A DNA stretch of 64,000 bases from Stappia sp. TSB10P1A (GCF_900185725.1 NZ_FYAU01000029.1:186001-250000), one strand, 5' to 3'. Counted from the first letter of the stretch, positions 30,348 through 42,875 are shown. A program made the numbers and translations. Notes: generated by a model not told the origin, from the sequence alone.

Positions 30348-31757
30348 ATGTCACAGTTTGATCTCGTCGTCATCGGCACCGGACCTGGCGGCTATGTCTG
30401 CGCCATCAAGGCAGCGCAGCTCGGGCTCAAGGTGGCGGTGGTCGAGAAGCGCGCCACCCATGGCGGCACCTGCCTGAACATTGGCTGCATCCCCTCCAAG
30501 GCGATGCTGCACACCTCGGAACTGTTCGAGGAGGCGTCCGAGCATTTCGAGGACTTCGGCATCAAGGTCGGCAAGCCGAAGCTCGATCTCAAGGCGATGA
30601 TGGGCCACAAGCAGAAGACTATCGACGGCAATGTCAGCGGCATCGAATTCCTGTTCAAGAAGAACAAGGTGACGCCGTTCCACGGCACGGGCCGCATCCT
30701 TGCGGCCGGCCGTGTCGAGGTGACCGCCGAGGACGGCTCGAAGCAGGAGATCGCGGCGAAGTCCATCGTCATCGCCACCGGCTCCGACGTGGCGCCGCTT
30801 CCCGGCGTGGAGATCGACGAGAAGCAGATCGTCTCTTCCACCGGCGCGCTGGAACTCGACAAGGTGCCAGGCAAGCTGGTGGTCGTCGGCGCCGGCGTCA
30901 TCGGCCTCGAGCTCGGCTCCGTGTGGCGGCGGCTCGGCTCCGAGGTGACGGTCGTCGAGTTCATGGACAAGATCCTCGGCCCGATGGACGCCGACATTTC
31001 CCGCAACTTCCAGCGCATCCTCAAGAAGCAGGGCGTGGAGTTCCACCTGTCGTCCAAGGTGACGGCCGTGGAGAAGACCGGCAAGCAGCTCGCCGTCACG
31101 GTGGAGCCGGCCGCCGGCGGCGAGGCAGCCGCGAAGACGCTGGAAGCCGACGTGGTGCTCGTTGCCATCGGCCGCCGTCCCTATACGGCAGGGCTCGGCC
31201 TCGAAGAGGTCGGCGTGGCGCTCGACGAGCGCGGGCGGGTCAAGACCGACGGCCACTACCAGACCACCGTTCCTGGCATCTACGCGATCGGCGATGTGAT
31301 CGCCGGGCCGATGCTGGCCCACAAGGCCGAGGACGAGGGCGTCGCCCTTGCCGAAATGCTGGCGGGACAGGCCGGCCATGTGAACTACGGGGTCATTCCC
31401 GGCGTCGTCTATACCAGCCCCGAGGTTGCCGAGGTCGGCAAGAGCGAAGAGGCGCTGAAGGCGGAGGGCGTGTCCTACAAGGTCGGCAAGTTCGCCTTCA
31501 TCGCCAATGGCCGCGCCAAGGCGACGAACCATACGGAAGGCTTTGTCAAGGTTCTGGCCGACGCGGAGACCGACAAGGTGCTCGGCGTTCACATCATCGG
31601 CCATGGCGCCGGCGAGATGATCCACGAGGCGGCTGTGCTGATGGAGTTTGGCGGCTCCGCCGAGGATCTGGCGCGCACCTGCCATGCGCATCCGACGATG
31701 AGCGAGGCCGTGAAGGAAGCCGCAATGGCCGCTTTCGCCAAGCCGATCCACGCCTGA
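30348..31757 (+). CDS. lpdA: Dihydrolipoyl dehydrogenase (E3)
   Basis: Flavoprotein that reoxidises dihydrolipoyl groups of SucB with NAD, 469 residues. FAD-binding [13 protein letters not shown] is followed by the redox disulfide [16 protein letters not shown] (C-x4-C), the NAD-binding fold [15 protein letters not shown] and the C-terminal active-site motif HAHPTMSEA. Other ATGs upstream are in frame but inside the SDR gene. It closes the TCA series and is followed by a strong terminator. Whether it also serves pyruvate dehydrogenase depends on other lpd genes outside the window. Confidence 0.98.
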   Translation: MSQFDLVVIGTGPGGYVCAIKAAQLGLKVAVVEKRATHGGTCLNIGCIPSKAMLHTSELFEEASEHFEDFGIKVGKPKLDLKAMMGHKQKTIDGNVSGIEFLFKKNKVTPFHGTGRILAAGRVEVTAEDGSKQEIAAKSIVIATGSDVAPLPGVEIDEKQIVSSTGALELDKVPGKLVVVGAGVIGLELGSVWRRLGSEVTVVEFMDKILGPMDADISRNFQRILKKQGVEFHLSSKVTAVEKTGKQLAVTVEPAAGGEAAAKTLEADVVLVAIGRRPYTAGLGLEEVGVALDERGRVKTDGHYQTTVPGIYAIGDVIAGPMLAHKAEDEGVALAEMLAGQAGHVNYGVIPGVVYTSPEVAEVGKSEEALKAEGVSYKVGKFAFIANGRAKATNHTEGFVKVLADAETDKVLGVHIIGHGAGEMIHEAAVLMEFGGSAEDLARTCHAHPTMSEAVKEAAMAAFAKPIHA

Positions 31758-31821
31758 GGGTAGGGAGACCCTGCGGCTGCAAGCCTTGTGCGCCCGCTTG
31801 GCCGAGCGTCTGTGTCGACTG

Positions 31822-31857
31822 AAAAGGCCCGCATCGGTTTTCCGGTGCGGGCCTTTT
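31822..31857 (+). terminator. Intrinsic terminator after lpdA
   Basis: Stem AAAAGGCCCGCA paired with TGCGGGCCTTTT, loop of 12 bases, beginning 65 bases after the lpdA stop. Symmetric A and T flanks mean it can also stop transcription from the minus-strand gene at 31907-32125. Confidence 0.85.
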
Positions 31858-31906
31858 GCTTGATCGCGGGGAAGCGGCGACCGGCGCCGTTGCGGGCGCG
31901 GCCGGC

Positions 31907-32125
31907 TTACTCTGCGGTCTGGGTTCCGGTCTGCGCGGTCGTGTTGCCGGCCACGACGAGGGCCTCGCTGAGGTCATTGGTGGCGATGGAACTCTGCGGA
32001 GCCTCGGCGGTCGTCGTCGGGGTGGTCTTCTGCGACATCTTGGACCAGTTGCACTCGGCCATGGCCGGCGCGGCGGAGAAGGCGATGAGGGCGGCGACGC
32101 CCGTCAGTCCTGCGAGAATGCGCAT
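31907..32125 (-). CDS. Small exported protein of unknown function
   Basis: 72-residue precursor with a clear signal peptide (RILAGLTGVAALIAFSAAPAMA, cut before EC). The mature part of about 50 residues has one cysteine, one tryptophan and long Ser/Thr/Ala/Gln runs such as TTPTTTAEAP, and is probably disordered. AAGGGAGAG lies 5 bases before the ATG, which together with the signal peptide argues it is real. I do not recognise the family. The cell envelope or periplasm is the likely location. It converges on lpdA. Confidence 0.7.
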   Translation of the reverse strand: MRILAGLTGVAALIAFSAAPAMAECNWSKMSQKTTPTTTAEAPQSSIATNDLSEALVVAGNTTAQTGTQTAE

Positions 32126-32289
32126 GCTACTCTCCCTTGCTCGCGACATGTCGGGACGACATGCCTCCGTCCGCCCGGTCGTGCGGCAGGATTCGAGGGC
32201 GAGTCCTGCGCAGACGAGGAAGACGCTACGGGAAGTGTAGTGCAGAAAGGCTGTGACGACCAGTTTTGCCCGGTTGAAAGCCCGCGGGA

Positions 32290-32706
32290 TTATTCCCGAT
32301 CAAGGATCGCCGCGTGAAAGGCATCCGGTGTGCCGGGCGTATGCGACTGAATCTTTACCAGGGCCTCGATCCGGTCTTCCATCCGGATGACCTCGACTTC
32401 CCTGGCTCCGAACAGGCCGGGGAACCGGGCCAGCAACCGACCGTTGGTGAGGCGGGTAGCCTCGGTCCATCCCCATTTGCAGTCCCTGGGGGAACAGCGC
32501 GTGAAGACCCGCATCCGCGACACGACCTGCCCGCCGGAGCAGTGGCTTTCAATCTCGATGCGGCGGACCTGCTGGCTGGCCGCGCGAGGGTTATACCAGC
32601 GTCCGGCTTCGGGGATGCGGCATCGGTTCTCCGCGTAGGCGATGCTCGGTGGAGCGGCGAAGAACAGGACAAGGGCGGCAGCCAAGGGAATCAGAAGGTT
32701 CCACAT
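32290..32706 (-). CDS. Exported cysteine-containing protein of unknown function
   Basis: 138-residue precursor with an N-terminal hydrophobic signal (LLIPLAAALVLFFAAPPSIAYA). The mature domain of about 95 residues starts ENRCRIPEAGRWYNP and has four cysteines (NRCRI, SHCSGG, TRCSP, RDCKW) that could make two disulfides, with the compact CSPRDCKWGW motif. I recall similar unnamed proteins in alphaproteobacteria but cannot name a family. The ATG at 32706 was chosen for the signal peptide. The 160 bases between it and the next minus-strand gene hold no further gene. Confidence 0.68.
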   Translation of the reverse strand: MWNLLIPLAAALVLFFAAPPSIAYAENRCRIPEAGRWYNPRAASQQVRRIEIESHCSGGQVVSRMRVFTRCSPRDCKWGWTEATRLTNGRLLARFPGLFGAREVEVIRMEDRIEALVKIQSHTPGTPDAFHAAILDRE

Positions 32707-32788
32707 GCCGGATTCTTGTCCAGCCCCGGCAGCATCGCAAGGGAATTCGATGTTGCGATGCAATCCCGGCGTTCATTGCGGCAACATG

Positions 32789-33748
32789 TCACTTCTGCTG
32801 ATGGGCGCGTGGATGGGCTCGGTCATAAGCCTCCAGCAGGCGGGCCGCATCCACCTCGGTGTAGATCTGGGTGGTCGACAGGCTGGCATGGCCGAGCAGT
32901 TCCTGGATCGTCCGCAGATCGCCGCCGCCGGCCAGCAGATGGGTCGCGAAGGAATGGCGCAGGGCGTGGGGGGTGGCGCTTTCGGGCAGGCCGAGCGCTC
33001 GTCGCAACCCCGCCATGGCCAGTTGGACGATGCGCGGGCTGAGCGGCCCGCCGCGAACGCCGAGGAACAGCGGGCCGTCCGGCTGCGGCACGTAGGGGCA
33101 GAGGGCGAGATAGCTTTCCACCGCGTCGCAGACCACGGGCAGCACGGGAACCACGCGCTCGCGCCCGCCCTTGCCGACGATCCGCAGGCTTCTCGTGCCA
33201 CGGCGCGGCGCCATCCTGCCAGTCAGCGACAGCGCCTCGGAGATGCGCAACCCGCAGCCATAGAGCAGGGTCAGGACGGCGGCATTGCGCGCCGCCACCC
33301 AGGGCTCGGCATCCATGGCTGCATCCGCATCGACGAGCGTCATCGCATCGCCGGCCGACACCGGCTTGGGCAGCGAGCGCTTCTGTCTGGGTGGGCGGAT
33401 CGCCGCGCTGGCAGCGGCATTCACCTCGCCGCGCGTCTCGAGATACCGCAGGAAGGAGCGGATGCCAGCCAGGCCGCGCGCCAGCGTCCGGCTTTCCGCC
33501 CCCGACTGCCGGCGCGAGGCGAGAAAGCCGCGAAAGTCCGACGGGCGCAGCTCCTCTAGGGCGTCGAGCCCCGGCGGCTCGGCAAGGTGGTTGGTCAGAA
33601 AGCGCAGGAACTGGCGCACGTCGCGCTCATAGGCGACCAACGTCCGGTCGGCGAGCCGCCGCTCCGATCCGAGATGGTCGAGCCAGTCTCCGACGGCGGC
33701 GTTCACATCGGCTTTCGCCGACACAAGCAGGGAATCAGCGGCGCTCAT
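32789..33748 (-). CDS. xerC: Tyrosine recombinase XerC
   Basis: Site-specific recombinase of 319 residues that resolves chromosome dimers at dif with XerD. The N-terminal SAM-like core-binding domain includes the [22 protein letters not shown] helix. The catalytic set is Arg in [10 protein letters not shown], Lys in [10 protein letters not shown], His-x-x-Arg in [10 protein letters not shown], His in GHASLST and the nucleophile Tyr in TTQIYT. XerC and XerD are hard to separate by eye; XerC is preferred for the shorter N-terminus and nearby priA. No dif site was recognised in the window. Confidence 0.9.
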   Translation of the reverse strand: MSAADSLLVSAKADVNAAVGDWLDHLGSERRLADRTLVAYERDVRQFLRFLTNHLAEPPGLDALEELRPSDFRGFLASRRQSGAESRTLARGLAGIRSFLRYLETRGEVNAAASAAIRPPRQKRSLPKPVSAGDAMTLVDADAAMDAEPWVAARNAAVLTLLYGCGLRISEALSLTGRMAPRRGTRSLRIVGKGGRERVVPVLPVVCDAVESYLALCPYVPQPDGPLFLGVRGGPLSPRIVQLAMAGLRRALGLPESATPHALRHSFATHLLAGGGDLRTIQELLGHASLSTTQIYTEVDAARLLEAYDRAHPRAHQQK

Positions 33749-33825
33749 GAAACAAGGCTAGCATGCCTTGAGACAGACACGAATCGGGGCGGCCAGCGGC
33801 ATGGCGGCCGCCCCTTCGCTTGCGT

Positions 33826-34479
33826 TCAAAGGATGCTCTGTCCGGTCTTGGCCCAGTCGGCCAGGAACTGCTCCAGCCCCTTGTCGGTCAGCGGGTGCTT
33901 GACCAGTCCCTTCAGCACGGCCGGCGGCACGGTCGCGACATCGGCGCCGACAAGCGCGCATTCGCGCACATGGTTGGCGGTGCGGATCGAGGCGGCGAGG
34001 ATCTCCGTCTCGAAGCCGTAATTGTCGTAGATGATCCGCATCTCGCGAATGAGGTCCATGCCGTCGATGTTGACGTCGTCCAGCCGGCCGATGAACGGCG
34101 AGACGAAGGTCGCGCCGGCCTTGGCGGCGAGCAGCGCCTGATTGGCGGAAAAACACAGGGTGACGTTTACCATGTGCCCTTCATCCGTCAGGGTGCGGCA
34201 GGCCTTCAGGCCGTCAAGGGTCAGCGGCAGCTTCACGGCGATATTCTCGGCGATCTCGGCGAGCGTGCGGCCTTCGGCGATCATTGCGTCCGCCTCGGTG
34301 GCGGTGACCTCGGCCGAGACGGGACCCTCGACGATGTCGCAGATCTCTGCGATGACGTCCTTCATCGGGCGTCCGGACTTGAGGATCAGCGACGGATTGG
34401 TGGTGACGCCATCGAGCAGGCCGGTCGCGGCGAGATCCCGGATCTCCCCGGTGTCTGCGGTGTCGACGAAGAACTTCAT
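33826..34479 (-). CDS. Transaldolase/fructose-6-phosphate aldolase family protein
   Basis: Small (217 aa) transaldolase of the TalC/Fsa type, a TIM barrel that forms a Schiff base with a ketose. The start is [20 protein letters not shown], the catalytic lysine lies in AVKLPLT, and [11 protein letters not shown] plus [10 protein letters not shown] are conserved family segments. In Hyphomicrobiales this form often serves as the transaldolase of the pentose phosphate pathway; fructose-6-phosphate aldolase activity is the alternative. It starts at 34479; the longer frame upstream has no family sequence. Confidence 0.88.
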   Translation of the reverse strand: MKFFVDTADTGEIRDLAATGLLDGVTTNPSLILKSGRPMKDVIAEICDIVEGPVSAEVTATEADAMIAEGRTLAEIAENIAVKLPLTLDGLKACRTLTDEGHMVNVTLCFSANQALLAAKAGATFVSPFIGRLDDVNIDGMDLIREMRIIYDNYGFETEILAASIRTANHVRECALVGADVATVPPAVLKGLVKHPLTDKGLEQFLADWAKTGQSIL

Positions 34480-34669
34480 GGCGGGCTCTGGCTCCTTCGG
34501 GAAACGGGTTCTTGCGGAGTTTCGGGTCGGCGGGGCATCTGCCTCGCCCGGGCCTGACTGCATACCTTAGGATGGCCTGCGGCGACAGCCCCGATTCGCC
34601 CGCGGCCGATCCTCTGGCGGAACGGTTTGCCCAGGCCGCAAACAGCAACGAGCAGGAACGAGGACGCGG

Positions 34670-36895
34670 GTGCCCGATCTTTTTGGCAATGCCGGCAAGG
34701 TGCGGCCGGCCACGGTCGCGAGGGTTTTGTTGCCGGTCGCCATCGGCACGGCCTACAGCTACCGCGTGCCGGCGGGGCTGCGCGTGCAGCCCGGCTCCAT
34801 TGTCCGCGTGCCGCTCGGCCCGCGCGAGGTGGTGGGCGCCGTGTGGTCGCTGGAGCCGGAGGGCGGTTCCGCGGCCGGCAGCGTCGCCCCCTCACGGCTC
34901 AAGGACATCCTGCATGTCTACGAGGATGCCCCGCCGCTCGACGACGAGCTGCGCGCCTTGGTCGACTGGGTGGCGAACTGGACGCTCGCCGCGCCCGGCA
35001 TGGTGCTGCGCATGGTGCTGCGCTCGGAAGAGGCACTGGAGAGCGAGCCGCCGCTCGCCGGCGTCCGCCTGTCGCCCACCGGCGAACGTCCCGAGCGCCT
35101 GACGCCGGCGCGCCAGCGGGTTCTGGCGCTGTTGCAGGACGGCACCGGCTTCACCCGCAGCGGTCTTGCCCATGCGGCCGGCGTCAGTTCTTCCGTGGTC
35201 GACGGGTTGCTGGCGCACGGCGCGCTGGAAAGCGTCGAGCTGCCGGCGATCCCTCCCTCGCCACGGCCGGATCCCGATTGGGCGCCCCCCGTCCTGACAC
35301 CGGCGCAGGCGCGGGCCGCGGCGGAGCTGGTCGCCGCGGTGGGGCAGGGGTTCCGCACCTTCCTGATCGACGGCGTCACCGGATCGGGCAAGACGGAAGT
35401 CTATTTCGAGGCGGTGGCGGAAGCCCTGCGCCAGGGGCGCCAGGCGCTGGTCCTGATCCCGGAGATCGCCCTTACCAGCGCCTTCCTGCAGCGCTTCGAG
35501 CGCCGTTTCGCCGTGCTGCCGGCCGAATGGCATTCGGAGGTCGCCACCCGCCAGCGGGCGCGGGTCTGGCGCGGGGTGGCGACGGGCGACGTGCGGGTGG
35601 TGGTGGGTGCCCGCTCGGCGTTGTTCCTGCCGTTCCGCGAGCTCGGCCTCGTCGTCGTCGACGAAGAGCACGACGGCGCCTACAAGCAGGACGACCGTGT
35701 GCCCTACAATGCCCGCGACATGGCGGTGGTGCGCGGGCACATCTCGCGCTTTCCCGTGGTTCTCGCCTCGGCCACCCCGTCGGTGGAAAGCCGCGTCAAT
35801 GCCGACCAAGGTCGCTATGCCCGCCTCGAGCTGCCCGAGCGCGCCACCGGTGCGCCTATGCCGGAAATCTCGGTCATCGACATGCGCCAGGATGGACCGG
35901 AGCGCGGGCAGTGGCTGGCGCCCACCCTGCGCCATGCGATCGGCGAGACGCTGACCGGCGGCGGTCAGGCGCTGCTCTTCCTCAACCGTCGTGGCTATGC
36001 GCCGCTGACCCTGTGCCGCTCCTGCGGCCATCGCTTCCAGTGTCCCAACTGCTCGACCTGGCTGGTCGAGCATCGGTTCCGCGGCCGCCTGTCCTGCCAT
36101 CATTGCGGCCATGAGGAGCCGAGCCCCGACCACTGCCCGGCCTGCGGCGACACCCAGTCGCTGGTCGCCTGCGGCCCCGGCGTCGAGCGCATCGCGGAAG
36201 AGGCGGCGGATCTCTTTCCGCAGGCGCGGGTGCTGGTGCTGTCCTCCGATCTGCAGGGCGGCCCCGACCGGCTGCGCCGCGAGATGCGGATCATCGAGGA
36301 GGGCGGGGCCGATATCGTGGTCGGCACCCAGCTTGTCGCCAAGGGCCACAATTTTCCGCTCATGCGCCTCGTCGGAGTGGTCGACGCCGATCTCGGCCTT
36401 GCCAATGGCGATCCGCGCGCGGCGGAGCGGACTTTCCAGCTTCTGGCGCAGGTGACGGGCCGCGCCGGGCGCATCGGCGGCGGCGGGCGCGGTCTGCTGC
36501 AGACCTACGCGCCGGACCATCCGGTGATCCGCGCGCTGGCGTCCGGAGACAGTACCGCCTTCTACGAGGCGGAGATTGCTGCGCGCAAGGCGGCCGGCCT
36601 GCCGCCCTTCGGACGTCTTGCCGCGCTGATCGTTTCGGCGCCCGACCGGGGGCGGGCACAGGACTATGCCCGCCAGGTGGCGCGGCTGTCGCCGACGAGC
36701 CCCGGTCTCACGGTCCTTGGTCCGGCGGAGGCGGCGCTGGCGCTGGTGCGCGGGCGCTACCGCTTCCGTCTGCTGGCGATGGCGCCGCGCACTGTCGACC
36801 TGCAGGCGCTCATGCGCTCCTGGATCGCCCGTCTGCCGAAGCCGGCGGGCGGCGTCCGCCTGCAGGTCGACATCGATCCGCAGAGCTTCTTCTGA
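34670..36895 (+). CDS. priA: Primosomal protein N' (replication restart helicase PriA)
   Basis: DEAH-type 3'-5' helicase of 741 residues that restarts collapsed replication forks. The N-terminal DNA-binding domain (ARVLLPVAIGTAYSYRVP) is followed by Walker A GVTGSGKTEVYFEA, the DEEH box in VVVDEEHDGAYKQ, and a zinc-binding insert with eight cysteines (LCRSCGHRFQCPNC, LSCHHCG, HCPACG). Helicase motif V/VI is GTQLVAKGHNFP and VTGRAGR. The GTG at 34670 with AGGAACGAGGA upstream was chosen; it gives the usual N-terminus. Diverges from the transaldolase gene across 190 bases. Confidence 0.97.
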   Translation: MPDLFGNAGKVRPATVARVLLPVAIGTAYSYRVPAGLRVQPGSIVRVPLGPREVVGAVWSLEPEGGSAAGSVAPSRLKDILHVYEDAPPLDDELRALVDWVANWTLAAPGMVLRMVLRSEEALESEPPLAGVRLSPTGERPERLTPARQRVLALLQDGTGFTRSGLAHAAGVSSSVVDGLLAHGALESVELPAIPPSPRPDPDWAPPVLTPAQARAAAELVAAVGQGFRTFLIDGVTGSGKTEVYFEAVAEALRQGRQALVLIPEIALTSAFLQRFERRFAVLPAEWHSEVATRQRARVWRGVATGDVRVVVGARSALFLPFRELGLVVVDEEHDGAYKQDDRVPYNARDMAVVRGHISRFPVVLASATPSVESRVNADQGRYARLELPERATGAPMPEISVIDMRQDGPERGQWLAPTLRHAIGETLTGGGQALLFLNRRGYAPLTLCRSCGHRFQCPNCSTWLVEHRFRGRLSCHHCGHEEPSPDHCPACGDTQSLVACGPGVERIAEEAADLFPQARVLVLSSDLQGGPDRLRREMRIIEEGGADIVVGTQLVAKGHNFPLMRLVGVVDADLGLANGDPRAAERTFQLLAQVTGRAGRIGGGGRGLLQTYAPDHPVIRALASGDSTAFYEAEIAARKAAGLPPFGRLAALIVSAPDRGRAQDYARQVARLSPTSPGLTVLGPAEAALALVRGRYRFRLLAMAPRTVDLQALMRSWIARLPKPAGGVRLQVDIDPQSFF

Positions 36896-37151
36896 GCAGG
36901 GTAAAAAGCCGCAGCAGGGGCGTTTGCCGGCCACTTTTGCTCTGTTCGACCTTTTTCGGGCGCAATTGCGGCATTTGGACACCGTGGCGATGTTGCTCCG
37001 CCTTGAAGCCTGTGCTAATCGAAGCGCGGCTTTCCGGGGCAGTTGTGACCAAGCACACTCGCCTGACCGCGAAAGATCAGATTTTCCAAAGCCTTGCGGT
37101 CAGCCCTGCTGGGCGCATCGGCTCAAACCTGCCGAAGAGAGCACGGACCCT

Positions 37152-37712
37152 GTGACCGACAACGTATCTCTCATTTCAGGTGTGGCGCACCGTTACGCAA
37201 CGGCACTGCTCGACTTGTCAGAGGAGCAGGGCTCCGTGGCGGACGTCGAGAAGGCGCTGGAAGCGTTCGACAAGCTGCTCCAGGACAGCGCAGACCTGCG
37301 CCGCCTCGTGGAAAGCCCGGTGTTTTCCGCCGATGAACAGCTCAAGGCCCTGACGGCGGTTCTGGACAAGGCCGGCGTTACGGGGCTGGCCGCCAACTTC
37401 CTCAAGCTCGCCGCGAAGAATCGGCGTCTCTTCGCCGTGCCGGGCATGATCGCCGCGTTCCGCGCTGGTCTCGCCCGTCGCCGCGGCGAAGTGCCGGCCG
37501 ACGTCGTCTCCGCGGCACCGCTGTCGGAGGCCCAGCTCTCCGCCCTCGCCGACGCGCTCAATGCGTCGACCGGCAAGAAGGTGGTGATTTCGCCGAAGGT
37601 CGATCCCTCGCTGATCGGCGGCCTTGTCGTCAAGGTCGGCAGCCGGATGATCGACACTTCGCTCAAGACAAAACTCAACTCCCTCAAGTTCGCGATGAAA
37701 GAGGTCGGCTGA
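37152..37712 (+). CDS. atpH: ATP synthase F1 delta subunit
   Basis: Stator subunit linking F1 to the peripheral stalk, 186 residues. The start [20 protein letters not shown] is typical of delta, and the C-terminal [25 protein letters not shown] is the strongest family signature. GTG start, with no ATG near; the frame stays open upstream. First gene of the F1 operon atpHAGDC; the F0 genes (atpB, E, F) are elsewhere, as is usual in alphaproteobacteria. The 255 bases upstream hold only the priA end and probably the operon promoter. Confidence 0.97.
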   Translation: MTDNVSLISGVAHRYATALLDLSEEQGSVADVEKALEAFDKLLQDSADLRRLVESPVFSADEQLKALTAVLDKAGVTGLAANFLKLAAKNRRLFAVPGMIAAFRAGLARRRGEVPADVVSAAPLSEAQLSALADALNASTGKKVVISPKVDPSLIGGLVVKVGSRMIDTSLKTKLNSLKFAMKEVG

Positions 37713-39241
37713 TGGATATTCGGGCAGCGGAAATCTCCGCCATCCTCAAGGACCAGATCAAGAATTTCGGCCAGGAAGCCGAAGTTACCGAAGTCGGTCA
37801 GGTTCTTTCGGTAGGTGACGGTATCGCGCGCGTCTATGGCCTCGACAAGGTCCAGGCGGGCGAGATGGTCGAGTTCCCCGGCGGTATCCGGGGCATGGCG
37901 CTGAACCTCGAGACCGACAATGTCGGCGTCGTGCTCTTCGGCTCCGACCGTGACATCAAGGAAGGCGACACGGTCAAGCGGACCGGTGCGATCGTCGAGA
38001 TCCAGGTCGGCAAGGGGCTGCTCGGCCGCGTCGTCGACCCGCTCGGCAACCCGCTCGACGGCAAGGGCCCGATCGAGGGCTCCGAGATGCGCCGCGTCGA
38101 CGTCAAGGCGCCGGGCATCCTGCCGCGCAAGGGCGTTCACGAGCCGATGTCGACGGGCCTGAAGGCCATCGACGCGCTGATCCCGGTCGGTCGCGGCCAG
38201 CGCGAGCTGGTGATCGGCGACCGTCAGACCGGCAAGACGGCGATCATTCTGGACACGTTCCTGAACCAGAAGCCGATGCACGCGACGGACAATGAGGGCG
38301 AGAAGCTCTATTGCATCTACGTCGCCGTCGGCCAGAAGCGTTCGACCGTTGCCCAGTTCGTCAAGCAGCTCGAGGAATCGGGCGCTCTCGAGTACTCGGT
38401 GATCGTCGCCGCGACGGCTTCCGACCCGGCGCCGCTGCAGTTCCTGGCGCCGTTCTCCGGCACCGCCATCGGCGAGTTCTTCCGCGACAACGGAATGCAC
38501 GCCGTGATCGGTTACGACGATCTGACCAAGCAGGCCGTGGCCTATCGCCAGATGTCCCTGCTGCTCCGTCGTCCGCCGGGACGTGAAGCCTTCCCGGGCG
38601 ACGTGTTCTATCTGCACTCTCGCCTGCTCGAGCGTTCGGCCAAGCTCAACGAGGCCAACGGCTCCGGCTCGCTGACCGCCCTTCCGGTCATCGAGACCCA
38701 GGGCAACGACGTGTCGGCCTTCATTCCGACCAACGTGATCTCGATCACCGACGGCCAGATCTTTCTCGAGACGGATCTGTTCTTCCAGGGCATCCGCCCG
38801 GCGGTGAACGTCGGCCTGTCGGTGTCGCGCGTGGGCTCGTCGGCCCAGATCAAGGCGATGAAGCAGGTTGCCGGCAAGATCAAGGGCGAGCTTGCCCAGT
38901 ATCGCGAGATGGCGGCTTTCGCCCAGTTCGGTTCGGATCTCGACGCCACGACCCAGCGCTTGCTGAACCGTGGTGCGCGCCTGACCGAGCTTCTGAAGCA
39001 GGGCCAGTTCCAGCCGCTGAAGACCCAGGAGCAGGTCGCCGTCATTTATGCCGGCGTCAATGGCTACCTGGACAAGCTGCCGGTCAACAAGGTCAGGGAC
39101 TTTGAAGAGGGCCTGCTTCTGAACCTGCGCGGCGAACATGCGGATCTCCTGGATGGCATCTGGGAGAAGAAGGCGCTCGACGCCGACCTTGAGGCTCGTC
39201 TCAAGGCGGCCATCGAGGCCTTCGCAAAGAACTTCGCCTGA
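37712..39241 (+). CDS. atpA: ATP synthase F1 alpha subunit
   Basis: Non-catalytic nucleotide-binding subunit of F1, 509 residues. P-loop [10 protein letters not shown] near residues 169-178, the sequence [16 protein letters not shown] and the ATP-synthase alpha/beta signature [17 protein letters not shown] are all present. The ATG overlaps the atpH stop by one base (TGATG), indicating translational coupling. Confidence 0.98.
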   Translation: MDIRAAEISAILKDQIKNFGQEAEVTEVGQVLSVGDGIARVYGLDKVQAGEMVEFPGGIRGMALNLETDNVGVVLFGSDRDIKEGDTVKRTGAIVEIQVGKGLLGRVVDPLGNPLDGKGPIEGSEMRRVDVKAPGILPRKGVHEPMSTGLKAIDALIPVGRGQRELVIGDRQTGKTAIILDTFLNQKPMHATDNEGEKLYCIYVAVGQKRSTVAQFVKQLEESGALEYSVIVAATASDPAPLQFLAPFSGTAIGEFFRDNGMHAVIGYDDLTKQAVAYRQMSLLLRRPPGREAFPGDVFYLHSRLLERSAKLNEANGSGSLTALPVIETQGNDVSAFIPTNVISITDGQIFLETDLFFQGIRPAVNVGLSVSRVGSSAQIKAMKQVAGKIKGELAQYREMAAFAQFGSDLDATTQRLLNRGARLTELLKQGQFQPLKTQEQVAVIYAGVNGYLDKLPVNKVRDFEEGLLLNLRGEHADLLDGIWEKKALDADLEARLKAAIEAFAKNFA

Positions 39242-39274
39242 CGCGACTGACGGCATCCAGGACAAGGGGCGGCC

Positions 39275-40153
39275 ATGCCGAGCCTGAAGGACTTACGAAA
39301 CCGGATCGCCTCCGTTAAGGCGACGCAGAAGATCACCAAGGCCATGCAGATGGTGGCCGCGGCGAAGCTGCGTCGCGCCCAGGAGGCGGCCGAGGCTGCA
39401 CGGCCCTATGCGGAACGCATGGAGGCCGTCCTCGCCAACCTCGCCAGCGCTTTCGAGGGCCGGGACGATGCTCCGCGCCTTCTCGCCGGCACCGGCAAGG
39501 ATGACGTGCATCTCCTGCTGGTCGCGACCGCGGAGCGCGGCCTGTGCGGCGGCTTCAACTCCTCGATCGCCAAGCTGGCGCGCGAGCGGGCGAAGTCGCT
39601 GATCGCGCAGGGTAAGACGGTGAAGATCGTCTGCGTCGGCAAGAAGGGCTTCGATGCCCTGAAGCGTGATCTCGGTGCGTATATCGTCAAGACGATCGAA
39701 CTGCGGCACGTCAAGCGGGTCGCCTTCGAGAACGCGAACGAGATTGGCGACCTGGTCCGCGCGATGTTCGATGCCGGCGAGTTCGACGTCTGCACCCTGT
39801 TCTATGCGCGCTTTCAGTCGGTGATCAGCCAGGTTCCGACGGCCCAGCAGCTCATTCCGGCGACCTTCGGCGAGGCGGCGAAGACCGTCCAGACCGACGC
39901 GGTCTACGAGTACGAGCCGGACGAGGGCGAGATCCTGGCCGAGCTCCTGCCGCGCAACATTTCTGTGCAGATCTTCCGTGGACTTCTGGAAAACGCAGCG
40001 TCCGAGCAGGGCGCGCGCATGTCCGCGATGGACAACGCCACGCGCAACGCCGGTGACATGATCAACAAGCTGACGCTCAGTTACAACCGTCAGCGGCAGG
40101 CTCAGATCACCAAGGAGCTGATCGAAATCATTTCGGGCGCCGAGGCGCTCTGA
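39275..40153 (+). CDS. atpG: ATP synthase F1 gamma subunit
   Basis: Central rotor shaft of F1, 292 residues, forming the long coiled coil inside the alpha/beta ring. The N-terminal helix [20 protein letters not shown] and the C-terminal helix with [20 protein letters not shown] are the conserved coiled-coil pair; the ERGLCGGFN segment lies at the start of the central domain. It starts 33 bases after atpA. Confidence 0.98.
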   Translation: MPSLKDLRNRIASVKATQKITKAMQMVAAAKLRRAQEAAEAARPYAERMEAVLANLASAFEGRDDAPRLLAGTGKDDVHLLLVATAERGLCGGFNSSIAKLARERAKSLIAQGKTVKIVCVGKKGFDALKRDLGAYIVKTIELRHVKRVAFENANEIGDLVRAMFDAGEFDVCTLFYARFQSVISQVPTAQQLIPATFGEAAKTVQTDAVYEYEPDEGEILAELLPRNISVQIFRGLLENAASEQGARMSAMDNATRNAGDMINKLTLSYNRQRQAQITKELIEIISGAEAL

Positions 40154-41617
<1,464 letters not shown>

Positions 41618-41641
41618 GCACGGGAAGGATCGAGGCACGAC

Positions 41642-42049
41642 ATGGCGGGAGCATTCCAGTTCGAGCTCGTCTCTCCGGAGCGACTTCTTCTGTCCGAGGA
41701 AGTCACGATGGTGGTGGTGCCGGGCTCCGAGGGCGAGTTCGGCGTCATGGCCGGACATGCCCCGATGATGTCGACCCTGCGCCCGGGCCTTCTGCGCGTC
41801 TCGCGTGAGGGCGGTGCGGATCAGGCCTATTTCGTGCGCGGCGGTTTCGCCGAGGCGGGGCCGAAGGGGCTGACGGTGCTGGCCGAGCAGGCGACGTCGC
41901 TGAGCGATCTGAAGGCGGAGGACATCGCCAGCCAGATCCGTGATGCGGAAGAAGACCTGGCGGACGCCGGCGACGACGACGCGCGCGCCCGGTCGGCGGC
42001 CGCGCTTGCCCAGCTTCGCGAGGTCCAGGCGGCGCTCAAGCTCGCCTGA
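41642..42049 (+). CDS. atpC: ATP synthase F1 epsilon subunit
   Basis: Rotor subunit that couples gamma to the c-ring and can inhibit ATP hydrolysis, 135 residues. The beta-sandwich shows [15 protein letters not shown] and [22 protein letters not shown], the family signature, then a helical tail rich in Ala and Asp. Last gene of the operon; a textbook terminator follows 44 bases later. Confidence 0.97.
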   Translation: MAGAFQFELVSPERLLLSEEVTMVVVPGSEGEFGVMAGHAPMMSTLRPGLLRVSREGGADQAYFVRGGFAEAGPKGLTVLAEQATSLSDLKAEDIASQIRDAEEDLADAGDDDARARSAAALAQLREVQAALKLA

Positions 42050-42092
42050 CGGCCGGCAAGGCCGGCATGATCTTATGTCCAAACTTGCAGGA

Positions 42093-42115
42093 GGGCGCCC
42101 CGTGGCGCCCTTTTT
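42093..42115 (+). terminator. Intrinsic terminator of the atp operon
   Basis: GGGCGCC and GGCGCCC make a 7-base-pair stem with a 4-base loop, followed directly by five T. It lies 44 bases after the atpC stop and overlaps no gene. Confidence 0.9.
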
Positions 42116-42197
42116 GCGTTTCGGCTCTGACCCGTCTGCTCCTGGTCAATCTGAGAGCGGGTGGACAGGGCAGGCCGGCACCGGCAAGACTGCTCGC

Positions 42198-42854
42198 ATG
42201 CAGGAAAGGCAGTCACGAGAGAGCGGGCGAAAAGCTCCGGCGGCGGCGACGCTACCGGAAGGATTCCGGTTGTTGCCGGGTTTCCTCGACCGGCAGGCGC
42301 AGAAAGACCTGCTTGAGGAGATCCGCGCGGTCGTCGCGGTAGCACCCCTCTTCACGCCGGCGATGCCGCGCACGGGGACGCCATTCTCCGTCCGCATGAC
42401 CAATTGCGGCGCGCTCGGTTGGGTGTCGGACAGGGCCGGCTACCGCTATCAGCCCGAGCATCCGCTCACGGGAGAGCCCTGGCCGGCGATGCCGCCGCGG
42501 TTGCTGGACTTGTGGCGGCAACTGACGCCAGAGGCGCCACCGCCGGAAGCCTGCCTCGTCAATTTCTATGGACCAAAGGCCCGCATGGGCCTGCATCAGG
42601 ACAGGGACGAGGCGACTTTCGAGGCGCCGGTGATCTCCGTGTCGCTCGGCGCGACGGCGCTGTTCCGCATCGGCGGCAGGAGCCGCAAGGACCCGACCCG
42701 GTCGCTGCGGCTTGCCTCCGGCGACGTGGTGGTTCTGGGAGGCGCGGCGCGGCTCGCCTATCACGGGATCGACCGGCTGCTGCCGGGGACCTCAACACTC
42801 GTGCGCGGCGATGGGCGGATCAACCTGACCCTGAGGCGGGTGACGCCGGCCTGA
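42198..42854 (+). CDS. alkB: Alpha-ketoglutarate-dependent dioxygenase AlkB
   Basis: Repairs 1-methyladenine and 3-methylcytosine in DNA by oxidative demethylation, 218 residues. The sequence SVRMTNCGALGWVSD and YRYQPEHPLTGEPWP are AlkB specific, the Fe(II) ligands are His and Asp in GLHQDRDE with the distal His in AYHGIDR, and the 2-oxoglutarate-binding arginines are in GRINLTLRR. No strong ribosome-binding site precedes the ATG at 42198; family sequence starts about 18 residues later, so a later or non-ATG start is possible. No ada gene is adjacent. Confidence 0.93.
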   Translation: MQERQSRESGRKAPAAATLPEGFRLLPGFLDRQAQKDLLEEIRAVVAVAPLFTPAMPRTGTPFSVRMTNCGALGWVSDRAGYRYQPEHPLTGEPWPAMPPRLLDLWRQLTPEAPPPEACLVNFYGPKARMGLHQDRDEATFEAPVISVSLGATALFRIGGRSRKDPTRSLRLASGDVVVLGGAARLAYHGIDRLLPGTSTLVRGDGRINLTLRRVTPA

Positions 42855-42875
42855 CGGGCCTCTCGGCAGCGGGTG